A stretch of 19,825 bases of DNA from the NCBI GenBank assembly GCA_036501345.1, contig DASYAN010000058.1, positions 1 through 19,825 on the forward strand, written 5' to 3'. The DNA is from DASYAN01 sp036501345 (GTDB lineage Bacteria; Chloroflexota; Ktedonobacteria; Ktedonobacterales; Ktedonobacteraceae). Positions 1-7,594 of this stretch are shown here, piece by piece (position 1 is the first letter of the stretch; the number at the start of each line of letters is the position of its first letter). The notes under the pieces are model-generated. The model was not told the DNA's origin and searched no databases. It was given only the letters and a program-made list of their open reading frames with translations. Position numbers and translations under genes: made by a program.

Positions 1-215
1 TATCGGTACTTTGTTGACGCGGGAAAATCCTGCGAGTCGCATGCATAGGGGTAGCATTCTGTTGGCCTCAATTGATCCAACAATAGCCAGTTATCAGTGG
101 AAGAGCAAAAAGATGACTAGTCCCCAATCAACAAAGTACTGCTATACTGGGCAAGGCCACAAGATGAGTTTTTTGTGGTAAGATAGAAAGGAGAAAGAGG
201 CGAGGAGAACGATCC
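1..215. other. non-coding leader with an inverted repeat
   Basis: I see no convincing gene here. An 11-bp inverted repeat is present: tactttgttga at 7-17 and its exact complement tcaacaaagta at 128-138. A second weak hairpin (ccacaa at 157-162 with ttgtgg at 173-178) lies just before the IS630-type gene. The sequence gaggagaacgatcc directly precedes the ATG at 216 and supplies a usable ribosome binding site. The 11-bp pair could be the relic of an element end, but no matching copy downstream supports that. Confidence 0.35.
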
Positions 216-767
216 ATGATCCGGCTGAGTTTTGCAGAAGAAGACATCAAAGAGCTGGATTGGCAGAGATATCATCATCCCCATCCACGAGTGCAGAAGA
301 AGATGGAAGTGGTCCTGCTGAAAGCGAAAGGCTTGTCTACGGAGCAAATAGCCCACTGTGTGGGGATCTGTCAGAATACGGTGAGAAGGTATCTACGAGA
401 GTATGAGAGAGCAGGGATAGAATCACTCAAAGAGGTGCGATTTCGTCAGCCGGAAAGCGAACTGCAAGCGCATCAAAGCACGCTAGAAGCGCATTTCCGA
501 GAGCATCCCCCCACCAGTATTGCCCAAGCAGCAAACGTAATTGAGCAATTGACAGGCATCAAACGCAGTGAAGTACAAGTGGGTATTTTTCTCAAAAAGA
601 TGGGCCTCAAACGGCTCAAGACCTATGCGATTCCAGCTAAATGTGATGTGGAAGAGCAAGAAACGTTTAAAAAAACTACAATCGTAAACTTGGCTTGGCA
701 CACGCTCATTTTAAGAGACCGGAAAAGACGATTTCGTGTTTGCCTCATGCAAAGTTTACGGTTCTAG
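216..767 (+). pseudogene. IS630-type transposase, N-terminal fragment
   Basis: The first ~150 residues read as the DNA-binding half of an IS630/Tc1-mariner-type transposase. A helix-turn-helix spans about residues 40-62 (LSTEQIAHCVGICQNTVRRY), a second winged-helix-like region covers residues 85-140 (TGIKRSEVQVGIFLKKMGLK), and the linker IPAKCDVEEQETFKK is typical of the family. Intact members are about 340-370 residues long and carry a DDE catalytic domain. Here the family-like sequence ends near residue 152 (about position 672), followed by ~30 unrelated residues and a stop at 765-767. No DDE domain follows in any frame before the next transposase gene, so this is a truncated, inactive remnant. 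A short inverted repeat (cgtaaactt at 683-691, aagtttacg at 752-760) lies at the break and may mark a rearrangement. Confidence 0.8.
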
Positions 768-872
768 TTTTTTGCTGAATGGAAAAGAGAGATTGACAGC
801 AGGTGTAGGCTGAGAGCAGAACGAGGAGGAACAAGCTGAGCAGTAGAGAGCAAGTGGAAAAGGAGCAGGCTG

Positions 873-2464
873 ATGAAAGGACGAACAGCACGTGCAGAAG
901 CGACGCACGCGAGAACCTTAAGCCCATTGAAAGAGCAGTGTGAGCAATGTGGTCAGCCCTTGTGGGTGGGCTATCACGCTCATCGCACGGTGACCCGGTT
1001 AGATGGGCTCTGGAAACTCACCGTGGTCGTGCGTCGCTGTATCCAGCCAGAGTGTCCACGCTACCACGTGGCCTATCGGCCGGAGGAAGAAGGCAGCTGG
1101 GCCTTGCCTCATGGCGAATGTGGGTTGGAGGTGATTGCCCTGATTGGGAGCTTTCGCTACGGTGAGCACCGCTCTGTCCCAGAGATGCATCGCCTGCTGC
1201 TTGCACGCGGGGTCAGCATCACGGAGCGCAGTGTGACGCATTTGATGCAACGCTATGAGGAATTAGTCACCTTGCGGATCACCGATCATGAGCGGATCAA
1301 GACCCGGTTACAAAAGCAAGGCCACGTGATCCTGGCCTTGGATGGACTACAGCCAGATGTCGGCCATGAAGTCCTCTGGGTGGTACGCGACTGCCTCTCC
1401 GAGGAAATCCTGCTGGCTCGCCCGCTGCTCAGTAGTACACAGGGCGATCTGACCGCCTTGCTTACCGAGGTCAAAGACCAACTCCAAGAGCTAGAAGTTC
1501 CGGTCAAAGGGGTGATCTCGGATGGAGAGGACACCATTGGCAGCGCAGTGGCTTTTGTCTTCCCCAAGGTGCCTCATCAACTCTGTCAGTTTCACTATTT
1601 GAAGGATGCCATTGACCCGCTCTATGAAGCCGATCGCCATGCCAAAACGCAATTGAAGAAACAGCTGCGAGGGGTGCGACCCATTGAGCGGGCCTTAGAG
1701 CAGCACAGCACCCCCCAAAACCAAGCCATTGGCGGCTACTGTTTAGCCGTGCGTGCAGCGCTCACCGATGATGGTCGCTCGCCCTTGCAGCCGTCGGGGC
1801 TCAAGCTCTTTGATCGCATCACGCAGATCCACGATTCCATTGCTCGTGTCCAAGAAAAAAAAAGCTACCACCTATCTTAAAGCAGTTACAGCAGCATCTT
1901 TGCAAGGGAGTGCAAACGACGGCACTACTGTGGCCGCCCCTGCTGCGCTGTTATGCACTGGTGCATCAGGCCACCCACATTCTCGCCAATGATGAGCAAT
2001 GCCCAGGGGCACAGGTTCGGGAACGCTATCTGGCATTTGTCTCCCAGATGCAGCAACAGAAAGTGAATGTGGGACCACTGGGGGAAGCCATTGACCACTT
2101 TTGTCATATTACCGACAACTTTGCCAGTGGGCTCTTTCACTGCTACGATGTGCAGGGATTGCCTCGTACCAACAATGAGCTGGAGCACTGCTTTGGAGTG
2201 GCCCGCGTCCACGAGCGACGTGCGACAGGCCGACGGGGAGCCATTCCTGGCGTCGTGGTCCGTGGTTCGGTTCGTCTCATTGCCACTGTTGCCACCAAGC
2301 AGCACCTCTTCTCGGCCCAGGACCTGCGACCTCATGATTATCAGCGTTGGCGTGAGCTACGTGCTCAGCTGCAAGAGCGTGAGGAGACTCGTCGGCTCCA
2401 GTTCCGCTTCCGCAAAGATCCAGCTACTTATCTGGCTACTCTCGAAGCTCAGCTTCTCGAGTGA
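873..2464 (+). CDS. DDE transposase read in two frames across an A9 run
   Basis: Two reading frames together give one transposase of about 530 residues. The first (873-1880) has a zinc-knuckle-like start (C23, C26, C56, C61), then ALDGLQPD (D157) and VISDGEDT (D217), probably the first two catalytic aspartates, and a C-x2-H motif at C238/H241 (QLCQFHYLKDA) like those of MULE/IS256-type enzymes. The zero frame ends at TAA 1878-1880 just after nine A (1855-1863). The -1 frame is open from there to 2464 and supplies the missing C-terminal part, including TNNELEHCFGVARVH, whose glutamate is the likely third acidic residue. The start at 873 follows aaaaggag by 7 nt. Family assignment is uncertain (ISNCY-, ISL3- or MULE-like). 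It may be expressed by slippage or be a frameshifted pseudogene; the otherwise undamaged reading favours slippage. Confidence 0.75.
1855..1863 (+). promoter_or_regulatory. A9 slippage site joining the two transposase frames
   Basis: Nine consecutive A (zero-frame codons gaa aaa aaa agc) sit exactly where the transposase must change to the -1 frame. Ribosomal -1 slippage at A_AAA_AAA, or RNA-polymerase slippage on the A run, would both give the full-length protein. Such A runs are an established way for IS elements to make a fusion transposase. Without slippage the product stops at 1880. Confidence 0.5.
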
Positions 2465-2556
2465 AGTTTTCCGTTCAGCCGAAAAAAAGCCCCGGTCCAC
2501 TCGCGATGAATGGCAGGGGCGTTGTTCTACCTCTTGTAGCTGTCCGCTTTCACACA

Positions 2557-2610
2557 AGATGTCCTATTTCAAAGATGACCTGTTTTTTGCGTGAGATGTC
2601 CTGTTTTTCC
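2557..2610 (+). repeat. three direct copies of an agatgwcctrttt motif
   Basis: agatgtcctatttc starts at 2557, agatgacctgtttttt at 2573 and agatgtcctgtttttc at 2594, so the spacing is 16 and 21 nt. They lie about 90 nt downstream of the transposase stop. Closely spaced direct copies near an element end resemble transposase binding sites, so this may be the right terminal region of the upstream element. I could not find a matching inverted copy to its left, so the element boundary stays undefined. Confidence 0.45.
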
Positions 2611-2711
2611 CTAGAAATGCAAGTACGCGTTAGGTAGTATTGTGGTAGGCACTCATTGGGAGTGTCGTATGAGATATGTTCTAAATACTTTATGAGAAAA
2701 GGAGATATATA

Positions 2712-3674
2712 ATGTCAACTAGAAAACAAGGCTCAAGGGAAACAAGACTTTCAGAAGTAAGCGATCGAGGCCATGCACCAAGCTCAAGTAGAGGATGGTC
2801 CATGGAGCAACATGGTACGCACACACGAGACACAGCCTCAAAAGCCGGAAGGACACTAGAATTTCTGAAAGAATGTGAAAAAATAATAAGAGTGATTGAC
2901 ACACTCGATGCAGCTGCAAGTAAAGGTAAAGATCAGTTTCAGAGATATCTTTTGGCAAACAATGATCAGTTACAAAAAATGATAACTGGCCTGAAAGAAA
3001 ATAAACCAGAGGTACTTAACTACTTCCATCGTGTGGTGCAAACTAAAGATTCCGCCTGGGAGCCATTGAAAAACCTAACAGAACAAGTGATGTCAGGAGG
3101 TGACTCAACGCCTAGCACATCGAGAACACGGGGTTCAGACGTATCTAGGTCAACAACCCCTACACAGGGGGACCATCTTTCTTCTCCTCCCACAATAAGC
3201 ACGGACAGTAATGTGCTCCTAAATAGCATGTTAATCGACATGAAGAGTACTATGGAATCCCCAGATTATTCTACAGAAAAAGAGAAAAATATAATATTAA
3301 CTATGAATAGATCACGAATTAACAACCCAAACGGATTTAAGTATATAGATCGTACGATACAAGCTAAACTTAGCAGCGATGAATCTTGGCAGCCCATTAA
3401 AGAAATAGTGGAACAAGTGAAACGTGAGTATGTAGATACCATGTTACAAGAAATAAGCAATAGTGCAAGCGCAGGGTTCCCTCAGAGAGATAGGTTTCCT
3501 ATAGTAAGAGATATACTTGTGCTGAAAAGAGTTGACAGGGAAGGATTTGAGCGCTTCGAGCGTCAGGTACAAGAGAATCTTCGAAGTAATAGCGATTGGC
3601 AGCCTATTAAAGACATGGTAGATCTTGTCAAAGCCAGAAATGCATCGAGCGACAGTGGGGGCGTTATTGTCTAG
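2712..3674 (+). CDS. hypothetical protein with three ~70-residue repeats
   Basis: I do not recognise this 320-residue protein. It starts with a polar tail (residues 1-45) without a signal peptide. It then has three copies of one unit at about residues 55-128, 170-240 and 241-308. Each unit ends in a recognisable block: SAWEPLKNLTEQV, SWQPIKEIVEQVK and DWQPIKDMVDLVK. Each block is preceded by an aromatic/Arg/Gln segment (NYFHRVVQ, KYIDRTIQ, RFERQVQ). A Ser/Thr/Pro-rich linker (about 129-169) separates copy 1 from copies 2-3, which are closest to each other. The predicted fold is helical and no catalytic motif is visible. The start follows aaaaggag by about 7 nt. The gene is AT-rich compared with the neighbouring transposases and is closed by the terminator at 3716. 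It has no partner gene on its strand, and lateral origin is likely. Confidence 0.8.
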   Translation: MSTRKQGSRETRLSEVSDRGHAPSSSRGWSMEQHGTHTRDTASKAGRTLEFLKECEKIIRVIDTLDAAASKGKDQFQRYLLANNDQLQKMITGLKENKPEVLNYFHRVVQTKDSAWEPLKNLTEQVMSGGDSTPSTSRTRGSDVSRSTTPTQGDHLSSPPTISTDSNVLLNSMLIDMKSTMESPDYSTEKEKNIILTMNRSRINNPNGFKYIDRTIQAKLSSDESWQPIKEIVEQVKREYVDTMLQEISNSASAGFPQRDRFPIVRDILVLKRVDREGFERFERQVQENLRSNSDWQPIKDMVDLVKARNASSDSGGVIV

Positions 3675-3715
3675 ACACAATGTCCAACCGTCGTAAGCAG
3701 ATGCCTTGTCCATCG

Positions 3716-3750
3716 AGCCCCGGTGCTCACATCGAACAGCCGGGGCTTTT
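3716..3750 (+). terminator. rho-independent terminator of the triple-repeat gene
   Basis: A perfect 8-bp GC-rich stem (agccccgg at 3716-3723, ccggggct at 3740-3747) with a 16-nt loop runs straight into T residues. It lies 42 nt after the stop codon at 3674. The T tract is only on the plus strand, so it does not look like a good terminator for the convergent minus-strand genes. Confidence 0.8.
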
Positions 3751-3758
3751 GCCTTGAA

Positions 3759-3857
3759 TTACACAGACCACCTACGATATCGAATTACGACAAGAGCGCT
3801 AAGCAATACGGCTATGAGTGTTTCGAGTAGCAGGATGATATCGACTGTAGCCTGCAT
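3759..3857 (-). CDS. micro-protein D, single membrane segment (32 aa)
   Basis: This is the last of four tightly packed minus-strand genes. The product starts MQATVDIILLLETL. It has one hydrophobic helix at about residues 5-25, interrupted by a single Glu (E12), and a basic tail RYRRWSV. By the positive-inside rule the tail should be cytoplasmic. The start codon (complement of 3855-3857) is preceded by caggagacagtc, giving a strong Shine-Dalgarno at good spacing. Only 12 nt separate it from the stop of the upstream micro-gene. No family is recognised. Confidence rests on the repeated gene architecture rather than on similarity. Confidence 0.6.
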   Translation of the reverse strand: MQATVDIILLLETLIAVLLSALVVIRYRRWSV

Positions 3858-3869
3858 GACTGTCTCCTG

Positions 3870-4013
3870 CTATCTCTCTCTTCTCTCAGGAAGTAGATAC
3901 ACGTTGACGCTTCTTTTCTGCACTACTGGTTTACGGGAAAGTTTGCTCTGAAGATATGCGCCTATGAATAGTCCGGCGAGTCCTGCTATCAAGAGCAGTG
4001 GGATGATGAGCAT
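3870..4013 (-). CDS. micro-protein C, N-terminal membrane anchor (47 aa)
   Basis: The product begins MLIIPLLLIAGLAGLFIGAY. This is one Gly-containing hydrophobic helix (residues 1-20), followed by a strongly basic soluble tail (residues 21-47) ending LLPERRER. The start (complement of 4011-4013) is preceded by ctaggagataac, and that Shine-Dalgarno overlaps the TAG stop of the gene before it, only 8 nt away. This arrangement indicates translational coupling. There is no Cys and no signal-peptidase site, so it is probably a bitopic membrane protein with a cytoplasmic tail. Function is unknown. Confidence 0.62.
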   Translation of the reverse strand: MLIIPLLLIAGLAGLFIGAYLQSKLSRKPVVQKRSVNVYLLPERRER

Positions 4014-4021
4014 GTTATCTC

Positions 4022-4135
4022 CTAGTGAAAGGTGAATATAATCTTGCCAGTTACAATGTCATAGACAAGAAAGTACAGGATGCACAGAACAGTCCATATC
4101 AAGAGAAAGCGCAATACGTTAAACACATCTTTCAT
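4022..4135 (-). CDS. micro-protein B, single membrane segment (37 aa)
   Basis: The product starts MKDVFNVLRFLLIW and is mostly one aromatic-rich hydrophobic helix (about residues 6-26, containing C18), then a short polar turn (DIVTGK) and the end IIFTFH. The start (complement of 4133-4135) follows caggagatgact, a strong ribosome binding site, 12 nt after the stop of the lipoprotein-like gene. The same order of stop, caggag and start recurs between genes A and B and between C and D. No family is recognised. Confidence 0.6.
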   Translation of the reverse strand: MKDVFNVLRFLLIWTVLCILYFLVYDIVTGKIIFTFH

Positions 4136-4147
4136 AGTCATCTCCTG

Positions 4148-4360
4148 CTATGGTTGATTGACTGGCGGCAATGGCTTGCCATCAACGGTTGTTTGATACT
4201 GTTCTGTGTATCTGCTTCCCGGTACTGGCATGTTGTACCAGTACTCAGGTCGCTGATCACAGTGGCTAGTGTATATGGGATGCACACTACAGCCGTTAAC
4301 TACTACAAGCAAGAGCACAAAACAAACCAAAAACACTAGTCCCGTTTTCAAGTACCACAT
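4148..4360 (-). CDS. small lipoprotein-like protein, first gene of the micro-operon (70 aa)
   Basis: The N-terminus has a short basic segment (MWYLK), a hydrophobic stretch at about residues 7-21, and then VNGC. That resembles a lipobox, with C24 as the possible lipidated cysteine, although Asn at -2 is not ideal. The mature part is polar and rich in Tyr, Pro and Gln (HCDQRPEYWYNMPVPGSRYT), ends PPVNQP, and has one more Cys. The start (complement of 4358-4360) is preceded by ccccaaggagaaaatac, a good Shine-Dalgarno 7 nt away. It is the promoter-proximal gene of four. Sequence further upstream belongs to the 3' flank of an IS1182 remnant, so earlier operon genes may have been lost. Function is unknown; an envelope role is inferred. 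Confidence 0.68.
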   Translation of the reverse strand: MWYLKTGLVFLVCFVLLLVVVNGCSVHPIYTSHCDQRPEYWYNMPVPGSRYTEQYQTTVDGKPLPPVNQP

Positions 4361-4602
4361 GTATTTTCTCCTTGGGGATAACTAATTAATGACAACTCGT
4401 CCTCTTGCCGGGCGGGATCAGGCTCGACTTTGAGCAGACTAGCAGCTTGTCGGAGAGAACGGAGTAGCAGTCATACGAGCCGCTCCAGCAGGGCACATAC
4501 CCTTGATGGCATGAGCAGAGACGACGAACAGAAGGCGGTCACAGCTAGAGCAAGGGCAGAAATGAGAGCCGAAAGCACTGGAAGAAGGCCAAATCTCCTG
4601 CA
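4361..4602. other. 3' flank of the IS1182 remnant and leader of the micro-operon
   Basis: No convincing gene lies here. The part next to 4603 is probably the non-coding end of the IS1182-type element. The left part (about 4361-4430) must hold the promoter of the minus-strand micro-operon unless transcription enters from the element. On the minus strand ttgtca (complement of 4391-4396) could serve as a -35 box, but no good -10 box follows at the right distance. The left end of the element is not defined. Confidence 0.35.
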
Positions 4603-5803
4603 TTAGGCGTAGGATAAGGTATGGAAGCGCTTGAGATTGAAAGCCAAACAGACCAAACCCCACTCGCCAGCAGCGGCCTGTGTACCACGCAGCGAGAACT
4701 GGCGGAAACCCAGCACATCCTTGATGATCCCGATCACCGATTCAACAGTGCATTTGCGTGCCGCGTAGATCGCTTTGCCCACTGCCGTCTTGAGCTTGTA
4801 TGCCATCTTGACCTGGGATGAAGCATCCTCAGGCGGCGGATCGGGCAGTGGTGCAAAACGCTGGTGCTAACTGGGATGATGGGGATCGCGACCCGTGGCG
4901 ATGTAGGGCTCAATGCCCCGTCGCGCACACGCGCCCAGCGTTGCCGGGCCAAAATAGCCAGCATCCAGGGCGGCCGCCTCCGGTGTGCCGATGGCTGGCG
5001 GGATGGCCAGGAGCGTGGGCTCGGCTTCCTGGCTATCATTGGGGTGATTGGAGAGGGCGCATCCCACGATGAGCAGACTCACCTGATCCACGGCAATCTG
5101 CGCGTTATAATCTTGCTCAAAGCCAGCATTGGTCGGGTTTTTCATGATACGCGACTCTGGGTCAGTGAAGTTATACTGGTCGCTGTCACGAGGCCCTGGC
5201 GAGGGCGGTGTCGGTGGACGGCCACCCGTGCGACGCCCTGTCGTGCGCTCCCGCTCTGCACGCTGGGCCATCTTGGCATCATACTCCGCCTGCTCAGTTG
5301 CCGTACGTTCGGCTGCGCGGGCTTGGAACACCGCTTTGGCTTCTGCCAGCCGCGCCAGACGGTCCTGACGCCGTGCAATCTCCTCATGTACCACCAGCCC
5401 ATCAGTCACCTCCGGCTGCTCGCTCTGCAGGCTTCGGACGAAGAGTTCTTCGACCTCAGCTCGCAGCTGGATCTCCAACTCCAGCAGCCGCTTATAGCTG
5501 ACTGCTTTATGCTTGGAAGCATCGGCATGCACCTTCGTCCCGTCCAGACTGATCGTCCCCAGTTTCAGCACACCCGCCTCCTGTGCCAGCAAGAGGACCT
5601 GCACGAAGAGATCCTTGAGTTCTTGCAGGAACATGTGCCGAAATGCGGCGAGCGTATCGTGGTCAGGATGCAGATTGCCTGCGATGAAACGAAATGGCAC
5701 ACTCTCATAGGTAGCACGCTCAATCTTGCGCGAACTGAACACTCCGGTGGCATAACCATAGAGCAACAGGCCCAACAACACTTCTGGTGCGTAGGGTTCC
5801 CCA
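4603..5803 (-). pseudogene. IS1182-type transposase, 5'-truncated with an amber stop
   Basis: Read on the minus strand, family sequence begins at the junction with the IS4 element (GEPYAPEVLLGLLLYGYATG). It continues through SSRKIERATYESVPFRFIAG, the catalytic-aspartate region ISLDGTKVHADASKHK, a long charged coiled region, DPESRIMKNP, and QDYNAQIAVD. A TAG at 4867-4869 then interrupts the same frame (GRDPHHPS, stop, HQRFAPLPD). The frame stays open beyond it to KCTVESVIGIIKDVLGFRQF and the end at 4603. The N-terminal part expected before GEPY is missing and is not found on the far side of the IS4 element. The amber codon is probably a Trp codon mutated TGG to TAG. Truncation plus stop make it inactive. 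Confidence 0.85.
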
Positions 5804-5821
5804 CATAGGCGCGGACTTAAG
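5804..5821 (+). repeat. left terminal inverted repeat of the IS4 element
   Basis: cataggcgcggacttaag is the exact reverse complement of 7333-7350. It sits directly against the truncated IS1182 transposase. Confidence 0.9.
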
Positions 5822-5918
5822 GAAAAAGGAGGAAAAGAGGAGTGGAAACAAGAAAAACATCGCCCATTTGTGAGAAAGTATGTGAAAACGTGATCAAAAG
5901 GCTTTCTCAGGAGGAACG

Positions 5919-7337
5919 ATGTCAAGACCCACTCATGATAGCGAAACACGGCTAACAGTACAAGAGGTCGATCTCAATGATGCAACTTGGAACGAGGTAG
6001 TAGCCACCAAATTGCCGAGCAATCTGGAAGAGCAAGCTCACTTGCACAAGGCGTGGAGCAGAAAACGGGGAATAAACAGTGTAAGCAATCTGTTGCGAGC
6101 CCTACTGGTCTATGCTTGTTGTCAGTACTCCTTCCGGGAACGAGGAATGTGGGCCGTGCTCAAAGGGATCGGCTCACTCTCCGAACGGGCGTGGCGCAAA
6201 CGGCTCGAGCAGTCACGAGACTGGATTGCGTGGTTGCTCACAGACCTCTTGGGAGTGCATCAAAGGCCCGTTTGGCTTCCCGAGGGAGTGGGACGAGTGC
6301 GTCTTGTCGATGCAACGCGGTGGAAAACGCAAGGAGGAACGGGCGACGATGTGAGGCTGCATCAAAGCGACGATTTGGCAACAGGCAAGATGGATCAGGT
6401 GCAGTTGACCACTCGCTATCAGGCAGAGTCGCTCTCGCATTTTGCTCTGGCAGAAGGAGATCTGATGGTGACCGATGCAGGCTACCCAGTGCCCAGCAGT
6501 GTGGAAGTGACCCAGCAGAGCAAAAGCTTCCTCTTGCAGCGGACCACGGCATCACATCTGCATATTGAGGATGAAGACGGTCAGACCATCGTTTTGAAAG
6601 AGCAAATCAAAGGCCAGAGATCAGACAGCCTCAAGCAACTCAAAGGGTGGATTCGCATGCCCAAAAGTGGAGAGCGGACCCAGGTGCGCCTGTTATGCTA
6701 TCGTCTCCCCGAAGAACAAGCCAAGAAGGCACGGGATCGCAAAGCAGCCAAACTGAGGAAAAAACACGGGCGCACGTACAATCAGGAGGTAGTCTGGTGG
6801 GCCAGTTGGATCTTGTTCGTGACAACCACGGATGAAGCCATATGGAGTGGGCAAGATCTCGTCTATCTGTATCGGGCTCGTTGGCAGATTGAACTCCTTT
6901 TCAAGCGTATCAAGCAATGCCTGCATCTACACCGTTTGGTGCTGAAAGATTGGGGACGCGTGAGTTGTGTGCTGCATTTGAACCTGATCGCTTGGTGGCT
7001 CCAAGAACAAGAAGCGCAGTTTCTCCGTGATCTCTTGACAGAGGTCCTCTTGCCAACGCAAGGGCCGATCAGCCACGTGTGGGAGTCCGAGGAGTGCAAT
7101 GAGGAGCCAGAAGAGTTCCAAAGGGTCTTTAGCAGCCGGACCGTGGCACATTTTTGTTGTGAGGAGGTGCGCACGATGCTCAGAGGAGCATGGACTCGTC
7201 AGCGCAAACTGGAATGTGCGCCTATCTTGCTACGCTACGTTCTCTCGCGAAAACGCAAGCGGGGCCATCGTGAAAGCGAACAGCGTGCTTGGTTAGAGGC
7301 CAAATATTGCCAGATGGCAGGTCCATCTGTTGCTTAA
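5919..7337 (+). CDS. IS4-family transposase (DDE)
   Basis: This is an intact 472-residue transposase that cuts and joins the element ends by DDE chemistry. The first aspartate is in LVDATRW (D131) and the second in MVTDAGY (D186). The third residue lies in YRARWQIELLFKRIK, which fits the IS4 signature Y-(2)-R-(3)-E-(6)-K exactly (Y318, R321, E325, K332). An insertion rich in Lys/Arg (about residues 265-285) lies in the strand region between D186 and E325, as is usual for the family. The start at 5919 follows ctcaggaggaacg, a strong Shine-Dalgarno. There is no frameshift or stop, and the element ends are intact, so it may still be active or have moved recently. On the opposite strand only the N-terminal extension of the IS1182 remnant overlaps it. 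Confidence 0.92.
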   Translation: MSRPTHDSETRLTVQEVDLNDATWNEVVATKLPSNLEEQAHLHKAWSRKRGINSVSNLLRALLVYACCQYSFRERGMWAVLKGIGSLSERAWRKRLEQSRDWIAWLLTDLLGVHQRPVWLPEGVGRVRLVDATRWKTQGGTGDDVRLHQSDDLATGKMDQVQLTTRYQAESLSHFALAEGDLMVTDAGYPVPSSVEVTQQSKSFLLQRTTASHLHIEDEDGQTIVLKEQIKGQRSDSLKQLKGWIRMPKSGERTQVRLLCYRLPEEQAKKARDRKAAKLRKKHGRTYNQEVVWWASWILFVTTTDEAIWSGQDLVYLYRARWQIELLFKRIKQCLHLHRLVLKDWGRVSCVLHLNLIAWWLQEQEAQFLRDLLTEVLLPTQGPISHVWESEECNEEPEEFQRVFSSRTVAHFCCEEVRTMLRGAWTRQRKLECAPILLRYVLSRKRKRGHRESEQRAWLEAKYCQMAGPSVA

Positions 7338-7350
7338 GTCCGCGCCTATG
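7333..7350 (-). repeat. right terminal inverted repeat of the IS4 element
   Basis: cttaagtccgcgcctatg is the exact reverse complement of 5804-5821 and overlaps the transposase stop codon. Confidence 0.9.
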
Positions 7351-7594
7351 GGGAGGACCACTTGCCTTCAGTACTCAGTCCCAATTGCCACAACAGCCAC
7401 AACAGTCCCATTCGTCCTTTGCTCCCACCGAAGAAAGCTTTTCCTCTTCACAAAACTGTCATGCTCACCCATTTTTGGCTGTAGGGTAGATGTTATATGA
7501 AGAATTCTTGTAGACTGCAAGAGGCTCTGAAATATTGGTCAGTCATGGACAAGAGCATGTGACAACGACCTGGAAAAATAGGAGAAATCGTATT

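Larger units (their letters stand above)
5804..7350 (+). mobile_element. complete IS4-family insertion sequence with perfect ends
   Basis: The element is 1,547 bp long and bounded by perfect 18-bp inverted repeats, cataggcgcggacttaag at 5804-5821 and its complement at 7333-7350. It carries one intact transposase gene on the plus strand. The right repeat begins only a few bases before the gene's stop codon at 7335-7337, so the TAA lies inside it. No target duplication is visible: the left flank reads gtagggttcccca and the right flank gggaggaccactt. The left flank is inside an IS1182 transposase gene, whereas the right flank is not recognisably IS1182. A deletion or recombination after insertion is therefore likely. 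Confidence 0.88.

Noticed and set aside
873..1880. treating the first half of the frameshifted transposase as a complete short protein
   Set aside because: It lacks the third catalytic acidic residue and the C-terminal part, which continues undamaged in the -1 frame.
3706..3951. plus-strand ORF of 81 codons
   Set aside because: Its start region overlaps the terminator hairpin of the preceding gene, and it is antisense to micro-genes C and D.
4025..4339. plus-strand ORF of 104 codons
   Set aside because: It is antisense to two of the minus-strand micro-genes, which have far better start sites; no Shine-Dalgarno is convincing for it.
4864..5808. long plus-strand ORF (314 codons)
   Set aside because: It lies antisense to the IS1182-type transposase, whose minus-strand reading has clear family motifs. 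The plus-strand product has no recognisable domain and no ribosome site.
7351..7594. search for the missing IS1182 N-terminal half right of the IS4 element
   Set aside because: No minus-strand frame here gives family-like sequence.
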